Shown one piece after another: positions 42,001-57,000 of a DNA stretch of 64,000 nt. The notes beneath the pieces were generated by a model. The model was not told the origin of the DNA. It saw only the letters and a program-made list of their open reading frames with translations, and made no database searches. The first letter of the stretch is position 1. Each line of letters begins with the position of its first letter. The stretch comes from G965216255 sp965216255 (lineage in GTDB: Bacteria > Bacteroidota > Rhodothermia > Rhodothermales > Bin80), in contig OZ244148.1 in assembly GCA_965216255.1 (NCBI GenBank), positions 620,001-684,000 of the forward strand, read 5' to 3'. The position numbers and the translations under genes were made by a program.

Positions 42001-45000
42001 TCTCCACCTGGCTGAGTACCACTGAAAACGCCTCGTCGGCCTCGTGCTCCGCATCATCAATTATCGAGACCTGTATCTGCCGCCGCAATGCCCCGGGCGC
42101 AAATACCAACCGCCCAGACTCTCCGTGAAAGTCCTCATCCTCCTCCGCCGTGCCCGCTAGCGTCCTGTACGATACCGATACCTCCTGGTCCGTATTGCGA
42201 TAATCCAGCTCTACCGTGAAGGCGGCCGATCCCTCGTCCTCCTCTACCTCCACATCGCGTATCGCCATGTTGTATTCATCGTTATCCTGTATCGTCCCCC
42301 TTCCCACGGCTACTCCTATCTCCGCCCCCCTGGCATCACTCAAGACCATCTCGAACGTCTCCGAAGACTCCACCGCTGCGTCCTCTACGATCACTACCTC
42401 GATCTCCTGCCGTAACGCCCCCGCCGCTATCCGGGCTATCCCGGCATGCGATACATAGTCGGCGCCCGCCGTCGCAGACACGTCCATGGTAGCGTAATTC
42501 ACCGTCACAGCCTCATCACTGGCCTGATCCAGGCGCAGCGTAAACACCATGATCCCCTTGTGCTCCGGTACAAAGGGATTGTTGATACTCAACACGGGCA
42601 GATCGTCGTCCACAATGACCACCGTCGCCGTCTCGTTCCCCAAAATCGCATGCGTCGGAGCTGACAGCGTCACCGTAAACGCCTCGTCAGGCTCCACAAT
42701 ACCGTCGTTCGTTATCTCTATCGGTATCCAGCCTTCCTCCCCCCCTATCGGTATGCTGAGCGTATTCGTCACGGCCGTGTAATCCTCCCCCTGCCGCGCC
42801 GTGCCGTCCGAAGTGGCATACGCTACCGTGACTTCCTCGCCTCGAGCAGGACTCAACACCACCCGTACCCGGGCCGTGCCTACCTCCTCTCCAACCTCCA
42901 TATCCGCTACGGTCAGTATCGAGGTTCCGTCGTTGTCCAGTATCGTTCCCACTCCTATACCTTTCGCTATCCGCGCACCCAGGACATCACTCAATTCCAC
43001 CGTAAACGTCTCGTTCTGCTCAACCTCCGTGTCTTCCAACACATCAACCGTGAACGTCTTCCTCGTCTCTGCCGCCGAAAATGTCAACGTCCCACTGCCC
43101 GACGTATAGTCCAGCCCCGCCTCTGCCGACCCGTCCGCCGTGGCGTACCCTACCGTCACCATCTCCACAGCCGCCGGAATCAGCCTAACCGCAAACTTCG
43201 CCGTACCCCCACCTTCCGCTACAAGCACATCGCCTATCCGAAGCTCCGACAACACATCGTTGTCCCGTATCGTCACCACGGCCTCGCCATCTGCAATGCC
43301 CGCATGCACCGCATCGCTGAGAAACACTCGAAAGGTCTCGTCCCCTTCTACACGCCCGTCCTCCAATATCCCAACCTCGATTTGACCAGAACTCTGCCCC
43401 GGCGCAAACTCCAGCGTGCCTTCGCTTGAGATATAGTCCTCTAGTGCCGTTGCGGTAACATCCTCGGTCAAATAACGAACCACTACCGTCTCCTGGCTCT
43501 CTGACGTCAACAATACGCTGATTGACGCGGTCTCTTCGTGCTCAAACACCTCCAAATCCTCTACTATCAACGATGGCGGAGCATCATCATCCTCTATCGT
43601 CCCTGTAGCCACCGGCCGCGTCACTCCGGCAGACGAAGGATTCGTCAGCGTCACCGTAAACGTCTCGGCCTCCTCATCCAGTGCGTCGTCCGTGATCGGT
43701 ATCCTGATCTCTTTCTCGGTATCACCCACCGCAAACGTCAACGTGCCGCTATCCAGCGAATAGTCCAGCCCCGCCTCCGCCGACCCATCCGCCGTAGCGT
43801 ACGCTACCGTCACCTCCCAAGTGCTCTGCGAACTAAGCGTAACCTTGAAAACGGCCTCACCTGCTGCCTCTGCCACGGTTACATCGTCAATACGCAGCGA
43901 GGGCTCGTTGTCCAAAATCGTCCCCGTCGCTACCGCATCCGACAAAACCGCCCCCACAGGGGTGCTCAGCCGTACCTCAAACGTCTCGTCCTCCTCATCC
44001 AGTGCGTCGTCCGTGATCGATATCCTGATCTCCTTTTCCGTATCACCCACCGCAAACGTCAACGTGCCACTGCGCGAACTATAGTCCAGCCCCGCCTCCG
44101 CCGACCCATCCGCCGTAACGTACGCTACCGTCACCACCGCATCACTCTCCGCGCTCAATGTCACCACAAAAGCCGCCACTCCCGCGCCTTCCGCCACCCG
44201 TACGTCTGCTATGCGTATAGAGACCTCCTCATTATCTTCTATGGTCCCTTCTGCCACCCCGCTCCCTTGCTCTATGGTCGCACCCGCCACATCGCCCAAC
44301 CGAACCACAAAGGTCTCTCTACCCTCCTTTTCTGTGTCATCTGTCGTCTGCACCTCTATCACGGCCTCGGTCGCTCCCACCGCTATCGTCACGCTGCCGT
44401 TCGGCTCCGCCACATAGTCCCCCGGTGAGGTCGCCGTAACATCTTCCGTGGCATAGCCCACCACCACAGCCTGGCTGCTTGCGCCACTGAGTGTCAGCAC
44501 AAACGTCGCTACTTCGCCTTCCGTCACCACCTGCGCATCGGCTATACGCACCGTCGGTGCCGTATCGTTGTCCAGAATCGTGCCCCTGCCCACCGATCTT
44601 CCCACCACTATCCCTGCTCCCGCCGCTGAAATTAATACCACCTCAAACGTCTCCTCCTCCTCCTTTTCTGTGTCATCTATCGTCTGCACCACTATCGTCG
44701 TATCCGTCTTGCCTGCCTCTATCGTCATGCTGCCGTTCGGCTCCGCCGCATAGTCCCCCGGTGAGATCGCCGTAACGTCACGTGTCGTATACGTCAACAC
44801 CACTGCCTGGCCGCTGGCCTCGCTCAGCGTCACGGCGAATGTCGCCTTTCCTCCCTCTATCACCGCCTCTGCATCCGCTATGCGCACGGAGACCTCCTCA
44901 TTGTCCTCTATGGTCCCCTCTGCCACCCCTCTCCCTTGTTCTATCGTGGCACCCTGCACATCGCCCAACAGAACCTCAAACGTCTCCGCCTCCTCCATTT

Positions 45001-48000
45001 CTGCGTCATCTATCGTCTGCACCGCTATCGTCGTATCCGCCTTGCCCGCCGGTATCACCAAGCTTCCACCCACCGCCGCATCATAATCCTGCCCTCCCGT
45101 CGCCGTGCCGTCACCCGTAGCGTACGCCACTACCACCTCCCGGCCGCTTACGCCACTCAACGTCACCGCAAACACCGCCTCCCCTCCCTCCGTCACCGGA
45201 GGCGCATCCTCTATGCTTACCGTCGGCGCATCGTCATTGTCCAGTATCGTGCCCGTACCCTCTTCGCCTCCTACAGCCAACTCCGCACCCACCGGCTCGC
45301 CCAATGTCACCGTAAACGTCTCCGATTCCTCGTTCAGGTCATCCTCTAGCGTCTGCAGCACTATTGTCGTATCCGTCCTGCCGGCCTCTATCGTCAGGCT
45401 CCCCGCAGTTTCCGCCTCATAGTCCGCATCCGCCGTCGCGGTAGCGTCCGAGGTCGCATACGGCACCGTCACCTCCTGGCCACTGGCCACACTCAGCCTC
45501 ACTGCAAACTCTGCCTTCCCGCCCTCCGTCACCGGAGGTGCATCCTCTATGCTTACCGTCGGCGCCCCATCATTGTCCAGTATCGTGCCCGTACCCTCTT
45601 CACCTCCTACAGCCAGCGCTGCACCCACAGGATCGGACAACGTCACCGCAAACGTCTCTTCCTCCTCTTGATTCGCGTCATCTATCGTCTGCACCCCTAT
45701 CGTACCCTCCCTCTCTCCTGCCTTTATCTTCACGCTGCCGCTCGGCTCCGCCACATAGTCCCCCGGCGAATTTGCCGTACCATCCGACGTCACATACGGC
45801 ACCACCACATCTCGGCCGCTTACCTCGCTCAGTGTCACCGTAAACTCCGCAGTCCCTCCCTCCGTCACCGAAGGTGCATCCTCTATACTCACTGTCGGCA
45901 CGTCGTCATCGTCCAGTATCGTGCCCGTGGCCTCCAGGTCCGAAGTAGACGCTATCTCGTCCGCATCCACCGCCGCCACACTCAACACCAACGTCTCGTC
46001 ATCTTCGTCCAGCTCGTCAGGCACCACCTGCACCACTATCGTCGTATCATCGCGGCCTGCCTCTATCGTCAGACTCACGCCCGCGACCGCCGCATAGTCC
46101 CCCGGCGAAACGGCCGTGCCGTCCGTCGTCCCATACGTCAGCTCTATGTTGCGGCCGCTGGCCGCATCCAGCCTTAGCTGGAACACCAGCCGTCCCTCCG
46201 CCTCCTCCGCACTCGCATCGTCTATCGTCACCGTCGGAGCATCGTCATCGTCCTCTATCGTGCCCGTACCCTCCGCCCCCCCCACAGCCAAAGCCGCACC
46301 CACAGGATCCTGCAGCGTCAGTATAAACGTCTCCGTATCCTCCGAGAACGCATCGTCTGTCGTCCCCACCACTATCGTCGTATCCGTCTTGCCCGCCGGT
46401 ATCACCAGACTGCCGCCCACCGCCGCCTCGTAGTCCTGCCCCGCCGTTGCCGTAGCGTCCGAAGTCGCATACGGCACCGTCACCTCACGGCCGCTGGCCA
46501 CACTCAGTGTCACCGCAAACTCCGCATCCCCTCCCTCCGTCACCGCAGGCGCATCCTCTATACTCACCGTCGGAGCATCGTCATCATCCAGTATCGTGCC
46601 CGTACCCTCTGCACCCCCCACAGCCAAAGCCGCACCCACAGGATCCTGCAGCGTCAGTATAAACGTCTCCGTATCCTCCGAGAACGCATCGTCTGTCGTC
46701 CCCACCACTATCGTCGTATCCGTCTTGCCCGCCGGTATCACCAAGCTGCCGCCCACCACCGCATCGTAGTCCTGCCCCGCCGTCGCCGTAGCGTCCGAAG
46801 TCGCATATGGCACCGTCACCTCACGGCCGCTGGCCACACTCAGTGTCACCGCAAACTCCGCATCCCCTCCCTCCGTCACCGCAGGCGCATCCTCTATACT
46901 CACCGTCGGAGCATCGTCATCATCCAGTATCGTGCCCGTACCCTCTGCACCCCCCACAGCCAAAGCCGCGCCCACAGGCTCCTGCAGCGTCAGTATAAAC
47001 GTCTCCGTATCCTCCGAGAACGCATCGTCTGTCGTCCCCACCACTATCGTCGTATCCGTCTTGCCCGCCGGTATCACCAGGCTACCGCCTACTGCCGCCT
47101 CGTAGTCCTGCCCCGCCGTCGCGGTAGCGTCCACCGTAGCATACGGCACCGTCACCTCACGGCCACTTGCCTCGCTCAGCCTCACCGCAAACACAGCCTC
47201 ACCGCCCTCCGTCACCGAAGGCGCATCCTCTATACTCACCGTCGGCACTTCGTCATTGTCCTCTATCGTGCCCGTGCCCACTGCAGCGCCCACAGCCAAA
47301 TCCGCGCCTACAGGCTCCTGCAGCGTCAATATGAACGCCTCCGTCTCCTCCGAGACCGCATCGTCTGTTGTCCCCACCACTATCGTCGTATCCGTCTTGC
47401 CCGCCGGTATCATCAGGCTAGCGCCCACCGCCGCCTCGTAGTCCTGCCCCGCCGTCGCGGTAGCGTCCGATGTCGCATACGGCACCGTCACCTCAAGCGC
47501 ACTTGCCACACTCAGCTTCACCGCAAACACAGCCTCCACGCCCTCCGTCACCGAAGGCGCATCCTCTATACTCACCGTCGGCGCGTCGTCATTGTCCAAT
47601 ATCGTGCCCGTGCCCACTGCAGCGCCCACAGCCAAATCCGCGCCCTCTGGTTCCTCCAACGTCAATACAAACGTCTCCGCCTCCTCCGAAAGCGCATCGT
47701 CTATCGTCCCCACCACTATCGTCGTATCCGTCTTGCCCGCCGGTATCACCAAGCTGCCGCCCACCACCGCATCGTAGTCCTGCCCCGCCGTCGCGGTAGC
47801 GTCCGATGTCGCATACGGCACCGTCACCTCACGGCCACTTGCCTCGCTCAGCTTCACCGCGAACACCGCATCCACGCCCTCCGTCACCAAAGGCGCATCC
47901 TCTATACTCACCGTCGGCGCGCCATCATTGTCCTCTATCGTGCCCGTGCCCTCTGCAGCGCCCACAACCAAATCCGCGCCTACTGGATCCTGCAGCGTCA

Positions 48001-51000
48001 ATACAAACGTCTCCGCCTCCTCCGAAAGCGCATCGTCTATCGTCCCCACCACTATCGTCGTATCCGTCTTGCCCGCCGGTATCACCAAGCTGCCGCCCAC
48101 CACCGCATCGTAGTCCTGCCCCGCCGTCGCGGTAGCGTCCGATGTCGCATATGGCACCGTCACCTCACGGCCACTTGCCTCGCTCAGCTTCACCGCAAAC
48201 ACCGCATCCACGCCCTCCGTCACCAAAGGCGCATCCTCTATACTCACCGTCGGCGCTTCGTCATTGTCCTCTATCGTGCCCGTGCCCACTGCAGCGCCCA
48301 CTGCCAAATCCGCGCCCACAGGATCCTGCAGCGTCAACGTGAACGTCTCAGTCTCCTCCGAAAGCGCATCGTCTGTGGTCCCCACCACTATTGTCGTATC
48401 CGTCTTGCCCGCCGGTATCACCAAGCTGCCGCCCACCACCGCATCGTAGTCCTGCCCCGCCGTCGCGGTAGCGTCCGATGTCGCATATGGCACCGTCACC
48501 TCACGGCCACTTGCCTCGCTCAGCTTCACCGCAAACACCGCATCCACGCCCTCCGTCACCAAAGGCGCATCCTCTATACTCACCGTCGGCGCTTCGTCAT
48601 TGTCCTCTATCGTGCCCGTGCCCACTGCAGCGCCCACTGCCAAATCCGCACCCACAGGATCCTGCAGCGTCAACGTGAACGTCTCAGTCTCCTCCGAGAG
48701 CGCATCGTCTGTGGTCCCCACCACTATTGTCGTATCCGTTTTGCCCGCCGGTATCACCAAGCTGCCGCCCACCACCGCATCGTAGTCCTGCCCCGCCGTC
48801 GCGGTAGCGTCCGATGTCGCATACGGCACCGTCACCTCACGGCCACTTGCCTCGCTCAGCTTCACCGAAAACACCGCATCCACGCCCTCCGTCACCAAAG
48901 GCGCATCCTCTATACTCACCGTCGGCGCACCATCATTGTCCTCTATCGTGCCCGTGCCCACTGCAGCGCCCACTGCCAAATCCGCACCCTCTGGTTCCTC
49001 CAACGTCAATACAAACGTCTCCGCCTCCTCCGAAAGCGCATCGTCTGTGGTCCCCACCACTATTGTCGTATCCGTCTTGCCCGCCGGTATCACCAAGCTG
49101 CCGCCCACCACCGCATCGTAGTCCTGCCCCGCCGTCGCGGTAGCGTCCGATGTCGCATACGGCACCGTCACCTCACGGCCACTTGCCTCGCTCAGCTTCA
49201 CCGAAAACACCGCATCCACGCCCTCCGTCACCGAAGGCGCATCCTCTATACTCACCGTCGGCGCACCATCATTGTCCTCTATCGTGCCCGTGCCCTCTGC
49301 AGCGCCCACTGCCAATTCCGCGCCCACTGGATCCTGCAGCGTCAATACGAACGTCTCCGCCTCCTCCGAAAGCGCATCGTCTGTGGTCCCCACCACTATT
49401 GTCGTATCCGTCTTGCCCGCCGGTATCACCAAGCTGCCGCCCACCACCGCATCGTAGTCCTGACCCGCCGTCGCGGTAGCGTCCGATGTCGCATACGGCA
49501 CCGTCACCTCACGGCCACTTGCCTCGCTCAGCTTCACCGCAAACACCGCATCCACGCCCTCCGTCACCAAAGGCGCATCCTCTATACTCACCGTCGGCAC
49601 ATCGTCATTGTCCTCTATCCTGCCCGTGCCCACTGCAGCGCCCACTGCCAAATCCGCGCCCACAGGATCCTGCAGCGTCAACGTGAACGTCTCAGTCTCC
49701 TCCGAGAGCGCATCGTCACTCGTCCTCACCACTATCGTCGTATCCGTCTTGCCCGCCGGTATCACCAAGCTGCCGCCTACTGCCGCATCGTAGTCCTGAC
49801 CCGCCGTCGCGGTAGCGTCCGATGTCGCATACGGCACCGTCACCTCCTGGCCGCTTGCTACACTCAGCTTCACGGCAAACACCACATCCACGCCCTCCGT
49901 CACCGAAGGCGCATCCTCTATACTCACCGTCGGTGTATCGTCATTGTCCAGTATCGTGCCTATGCCCTCATCTGCATCCGCATCCAGCGTCGCATTCACC
50001 GGCGTGCCGAGGACCAGCGTGAACGTCTCCGTATCCTCCGAGAGCACATCGTCTGTCGTCTCCACCACTATCGTCGTATCCGTCTTGCCCGCCGGTATCA
50101 CGAGACTGCCTCCCACCGCCGCATCGTAGTCCTGACCCGCCGATGCGGTAGCGTCCGATGTCGCATATGGCACCCTCACCTCCTGGCCGCTTGCTACATT
50201 CAGCTTCACCGCAAACACCGCATCCCCTCCTTCCGTCACTGAAGGCGCATCCTCTATACTCACCGTCGGCGCATCGTCATTGTCCTCTATCGTGCCCGAA
50301 CCCTCATCCTTATCCGCATCCAGCGTCGCATTCACCGGCGTGCCGAGGACCAGCCTGAACGTCTCCGTATCCTCTGAGAGCTCGTCATCTGTTGTTCCCA
50401 CCGCTATCGTCGTATCCGTCTTGCCCGCCGGTATCACGAGACTTCCTCCCACTGCCGCATCGTAGTCCTGACCCGCCGTCGCGGTAGCGTCCGATGTCGC
50501 ATATGGCACCCTCACCTCCTGGCCGCTTGCTACATTCAGCTTCACCGCAAACACCGCATCCCCTCCTTCCGTCACCGAAGGCGCATCCTCCATACTCACC
50601 GTCGGAGCATCGTCATTGTCCAGTATCGTGCCCGTGCCCTCATCCTTATCCGCATCCAGTGTTGCATTCTCCGGCGTACCGAGGACCACCATGAACGTCT
50701 CCGTCTCCTCCGAGAGCACATCGTCTGTTGTCCCCACCGCTATCGTCGTATCCGTCTTGCCCGCCGGTATCACGAGACTTCCTCCCACTGCCGCATCGTA
50801 GTCCTGACCCGCCGTCGCGGTAGCGTCCGATGTCGCATATGGCACCCTCACCTCCTGGCCGCTTGCTACATTCAGCTTCACCGCAAACACCGCATCCCCT
50901 CCTTCCGTCACCGAAGGCGCATCCTCCATACTCACCGTCGGAGCATCGTCATTGTCCAGTATCGTGCCCGTGCCCTCATCCTTATCCGCATCCAGTGTTG

Positions 51001-54000
51001 CATTCTCCGGCGTACCGAGGACCACCATGAACGTCTCCGTATCCTCCGAGAGCACATCGTCTGTTGTCCCCACCGCTATCGTCGTATCCGTCTTGCCCGC
51101 CGGTATCACGAGACTTCCTCCCACTGCCGCATCGTAGTCCTGACCCGCCGTCGCGGTAACGTCCGATGTCGCAAATGGTACCGTCACCTCTTGGCCACTT
51201 GCCACATTCAACCTCACCGCAAACTCCACATCCACGCCCTCCGTCACCGAAGGCGCATCCTCTATACTCACCGTCGGCGCTTCGTCATCATCCAGTATCG
51301 TGCCCTGAGCCGTCAAAACCGAACCCGGCCCTATCTCATCAGCATCCGCCGCCTCCAGCGTCACCGTAAACGTCTCGTCCTCCTCGTCCAGCGCATCCTC
51401 CTTCATCAGCACCGCAAACAGCACCTCCTTCTCTCCCGCCGGTATCGTCACGCTCTCCGCTGTGGCCGCCTCATAGTCCGTATCCTCCGTCGCCGTAACA
51501 TCCGCCGTCGTGTACTCCAGCGCGATGGCCCGGCCACTGACCGCATCCAGACTCACCCGGAACGTCAACGGCCCATCCACCTCCACCGCACTGCTGTCTG
51601 ATACCGTCAGCACCGGCGCTTCGTCATTGTCCTCTATCGTACCGGTAGCCTCCAGGTCCGAGCCCCCGTCTATGAACCCCGCATCCGCCGCCTCCAGCGT
51701 CACCGTAAACGTCTCGTCCTCCTCGTCCAGCGCATCCTCCTTCATCAGCACCGCAAACAGCACCTCCTTCTCTCCCGCCGGTATCGTCACGCTCTCCGCT
51801 GTGGCCGCCTCATAGTCCGTATCCTCCGTCGCCGTAACATCCGCCGTCGTGTACTCCAGCGCGATGGCCCGGCCACTGACCGCATCCAGACTCACCCGGA
51901 ACGTCAACGGCCCATCCACCTCCACCGCACTGCTGTCTGATACCGTCAGCACCGGCGCTTCGTCATTGTCCTCTATCGTACCGGTAGCCTCCAGGTCCGA
52001 GCCCCCGTCTATGAACCCCGCATCCGCCGCCTCCAGCGTCACCGTAAACGTCTCGTCCTCCTCGTCCAGCGCATCCTCCTTCATCAGCACCGCAAACAGC
52101 ACCTCCTTCTCTCCCGCCGGTATCGTCACGCTCTCCGCTGTGGCCGCCTCATAGTCCGTATCCTCCGTCGCCGTAACATCCGCCGTCGTGTACTCCAGCG
52201 CGATGGCCCGGCCACTGACCGCATCCAGACTCACCCGGAACGTCAACGGCCCATCCACCTCCACCGCACTGCTGTCTGATACCGTCAGCACCGGCGCTTC
52301 GTCATCGTCCTCTATCGTACCGGTAGCCTCCAGGTCCGAGCCCCCGTCTATGAACCCCGCATCCGCCGCCTCCAGCGTCACCGTAAACGTCTCGTCCTCC
52401 TCGTCCAGCGCATCCTCCTTCATCAGCACCGCAAACAGCACCTCCTTCTCTCCCGCCGGTATCGTCACGCTCTCCGCTGTGGCCGCCTCATAGTCCGTAT
52501 CCTCCGTCGCCGTAACATCCGCCGTCGTGTACTCCAGCGCGATGGCCCGGCCACTGACCGCATCCAGACTCACCCGGAACGTCAACGGCCCATCCACCTC
52601 CACCGCACTGCTGTCCGATACCGTCAGCACCGGCGCTTCGTCATCGTCCTCTATCGTACCCGTGGCCTCACCGCCCCCCGCAGCCACCGCCGCATTCACC
52701 GCCGTGCCCAAGGTCACCGTAAACGTCTCGTCCTCCTCGTCGAAGTCATCAGGTGTCGTCTGCACCGCTACCGTCGCCATCTGATCTCCCGCCGCTATCG
52801 TCACACTCCCGCCCGTCTCCGACGCATAGTCCCCCGGCGCCACAGCCGTGCCGTCCGACGTAGCATAGGATACCGTCACCTCACGGCCGCTTGCCAAACT
52901 CAGCTCCACCGTGAACTCCGCCAAGTCACCTTCCGTCACCGCATCCGCATCCTTTATGCTCACCGTCGGCACATCATCATTGTCCAGGATCGTGCCCACT
53001 GCCTCCAGATCCGGATCTTCCGCCACCGTCTCCAAATCCTCCACGCCCAATGTCACCGTAAACGTCTCGTCCTCCTCGTCCAGCGGATCGTCAATCGTCT
53101 CCACCTCTATCACCGCATTCGTCTCACCCGCCATCATTATCAACTCCGTCTCTGCCACTGCCACGTAATCATCCTCCGCCGTCGCCGTATCATCCTCACC
53201 GCCCGTGTCGTACGTCAAGCCTATATTCCTGCCGCTTGCTGGAATCAGCTTTACCGCAAACGCCGCATACTCACCCTCCGTCACCGCCTCCGCATCCTCT
53301 ATCGTCAGCACCGGCGCTTCGTCATCATCCAGTATCGTGCCCTGAGCCGTCAAAACCGAACCCGGCCCTATCTCATCAGCATCCGCCGCCTCCAGCGTCA
53401 CCGTAAACGTCTCGTCCTCCTCGTCCAGCGCATCCTCCTTCATCAGCACCGCAAACAGCACCTCCTTCTCTCCCGCCGGTATCGTCACGCTCTCCGCTGT
53501 GGCCGCCTCATAGTCCGTATCCTCCGTCGCCGTAACATCCGCCGTCGTGTACTCCAGCGCGATGGCCCGGCCACTGACCGCATCCAGACTCACCCGGAAC
53601 GTCAACGGCCCATCCACCTCCACCGCACTGCTGTCTGATACCGTCAGCACCGGCGCTTCGTCATTGTCCTCTATCGTACCGGTAGCCTCCAGGTCCGAGC
53701 CCCCGTCTATGAACCCCGCATCCGCCGCCTCCAGCGTCACCGTAAACGTCTCGTCCTCCTCGTCCAGCGCATCCTCCTTCATCAGCACCGCAAACAGCAC
53801 CTCCTTCTCTCCCGCCGGTATCGTCACGCTCTCCGCTGTGGCCGCCTCATAGTCCGTATCCTCCGTCGCCGTAACATCCGCCGTCGTGTACTCCAGCGCG
53901 ATGGCCCGGCCACTGACCGCATCCAGACTCACCCGGAACGTCAACGGCCCATCCACCTCCACCGCACTGCTGTCTGATACCGTCAGCACCGGCGCTTCGT

Positions 54001-57000
54001 CATTGTCCTCTATCGTACCGGTAGCCTCCAGGTCCGAGCCCCCGTCTATGAACCCCGCATCCGCCGCCTCCAGCGTCACCGTAAACGTCTCGTCCTCCTC
54101 GTCCAGCGCATCCTCCTTCATCAGCACCGCAAACAGCACCTCCTTCTCTCCCGCCGGTATCGTCACGCTCTCCGCTGTGGCCGCCTCATAGTCCGTATCC
54201 TCCGTCGCCGTAACATCCGCCGTCGTGTACTCCAGCGCGATGGCCCGGCCACTGACCGCATCCAGACTCACCCGGAACGTCAACGGCCCATCCACCTCCA
54301 CCGCACTGCTGTCTGATACCGTCAGCACCGGCGCTTCGTCATCGTCCTCTATCGTACCGGTAGCCTCCAGGTCCGAGCCCCCGTCTATGAACCCCGCATC
54401 CGCCGCCTCCAGCGTCACCGTAAACGTCTCGTCCTCCTCGTCCAGCGCATCCTCCTTCATCAGCACCGCAAACAGCACCTCCTTCTCTCCCGCCGGTATC
54501 GTCACGCTCTCCGCTGTGGCCGCCTCATAGTCCGTATCCTCCGTCGCCGTAACATCCGCCGTCGTGTACTCCAGCGCGATGGCCCGGCCACTGACCGCAT
54601 CCAGACTCACCCGGAACGTCAACGGCCCATCCACCTCCACCGCACTGCTGTCTGATACCGTCAGCACCGGCGCTTCGTCATTGTCCTCTATCGTACCGGT
54701 AGCCTCCAGGTCCGAGCCCCCGTCTATGAACCCCGCATCCGCCGCCTCCAGCGTCACCGTAAACGTCTCGTCCTCCTCGTCCAGCGCATCCTCCTTCATC
54801 AGCACCGCAAACAGCACCTCCTTCTCTCCCGCCGGTATCGTCACGCTCTCCGCTGTGGCCGCCTCATAGTCCGTATCCTCCGTCGCCGTAACATCCGCCG
54901 TCGTGTACTCCAGCGCGATGGCCCGGCCACTGACCGCATCCAGACTCACCCGGAACGTCAACGGCCCATCCACCTCCACCGCACTGCTGTCTGATACCGT
55001 CAGCACCGGCGCTTCGTCATTGTCCTCTATCGTACCGGTAGCCTCCAGGTCCGAGCCCCCGTCTATGAACCCCGCATCCGCCGCCTCCAGCGTCACCGTA
55101 AACGTCTCGTCCTCCTCGTCCAGCGCATCCTCCTTCATCAGCACCGCAAACAGCACCTCCTTCTCTCCCGCCGGTATCGTCACGCTCTCCGCTGTGGCCG
55201 CCTCATAGTCCGTATCCTCCGTCGCCGTAACATCCGCCGTCGTGTACTCCAGCGCGATGGCCCGGCCACTGACCGCATCCAGACTCACCCGGAACGTCAA
55301 CGGCCCATCCACCTCCACCGCACTGCTGTCTGATACCGTCAGCACCGGCGCTTCGTCATTGTCCTCTATCGTACCGGTAGCCTCCAGGTCCGAGCCCCCG
55401 TCTATGAACCCCGCATCCGCCGCCTCCAGCGTCACCGTAAACGTCTCGTCCTCCTCGTCCAGCGCATCCTCCTTCATCAGCACCGCAAACAGCACCTCCT
55501 TCTCTCCCGCCGGTATCGTCACGCTCTCCGCTGTGGCCGCCTCATAGTCCGTATCCTCCGTCGCCGTAACATCCGCCGTCGTGTACTCCAGCGCGATGGC
55601 CCGGCCACTGACCGCATCCAGACTCACCCGGAACGTCAACGGCCCATCCACCTCCACCGCACTGCTGTCTGATACCGTCAGCACCGGCGCTTCGTCATCG
55701 TCCTCTATCGTACCGGTAGCCTCCAGGTCCGAGCCCCCGTCTATGAACCCCGCATCCGCCGCCTCCAGCGTCACCGTAAACGTCTCGTCCTCCTCGTCCA
55801 GCGCATCCTCCTTCATCAGCACCGCAAACAGCACCTCCTTCTCTCCCGCCGGTATCGTCACGCTCTCCGCTGTGGCCGCCTCATAGTCCGTATCCTCCGT
55901 CGCCGTAACATCCGCCGTCGTGTACTCCAGCGCGATGGCCCGGCCACTGACCGCATCCAGACTCACCCGGAACGTCAACGGCCCATCCACCTCCACCGCA
56001 CTGCTGTCTGATACCGTCAGCACCGGCGCTTCGTCATCGTCCTCTATCGTACCGGTAGCCTCCAGGTCCGAGCCCCCGTCTATGAACCCCGCATCCGCCG
56101 CCTCCAGCGTCACCGTAAACGTCTCGTCCTCCTCGTCCAGCGCATCCTCCTTCATCAGCACCGCAAACAGCACCTCCTTCTCTCCCGCCGGTATCGTCAC
56201 GCTCTCCGCTGTGGCCGCCTCATAGTCCGTATCCTCCGTCGCCGTAACATCCGCCGTCGTGTACTCCAGCGCGATGGCCCGGCCACTGACCGCATCCAGA
56301 CTCACCCGGAACGTCAACGGCCCATCCACCTCCACCGCACTGCTGTCTGATACCGTCAGCACCGGCGCTTCGTCATTGTCCTCTATCGTACCGGTAGCCT
56401 CCAGGTCCGAGCCCCCGTCTATGAACCCCGCATCCGCCGCCTCCAGCGTCACCGTAAACGTCTCGTCCTCCTCGTCCAGCGCATCCTCCTTCATCAGCAC
56501 CGCAAACAGCACCTCCTTCTCTCCCGCCGGTATCGTCACGCTCTCCGCTGTGGCCGCCTCATAGTCCGTATCCTCCGTCGCCGTAACATCCGCCGTCGTG
56601 TACTCCAGCGCGATGGCCCGGCCACTGACCGCATCCAGACTCACCCGGAACGTCAACGGCCCATCCACCTCCACCGCACTGCTGTCTGATACCGTCAGCA
56701 CCGGCGCTTCGTCATCGTCCTCTATCGTACCGGTAGCCTCCAGGTCCGAGCCCCCGTCTATGAACCCCGCATCCGCCGCCTCCAGCGTCACCGTAAACGT
56801 CTCGTCCTCCTCGTCCAGCGCATCCTCCTTCATCAGCACCGCAAACAGCACCTCCTTCTCTCCCGCCGGTATCGTCACGCTCTCCGCTGTGGCCGCCTCA
56901 TAGTCCGTATCCTCCGTCGCCGTAACATCCGCCGTCGTGTACTCCAGCGCGATGGCCCGGCCACTGACCGCATCCAGACTCACCCGGAACGTCAACGGCC

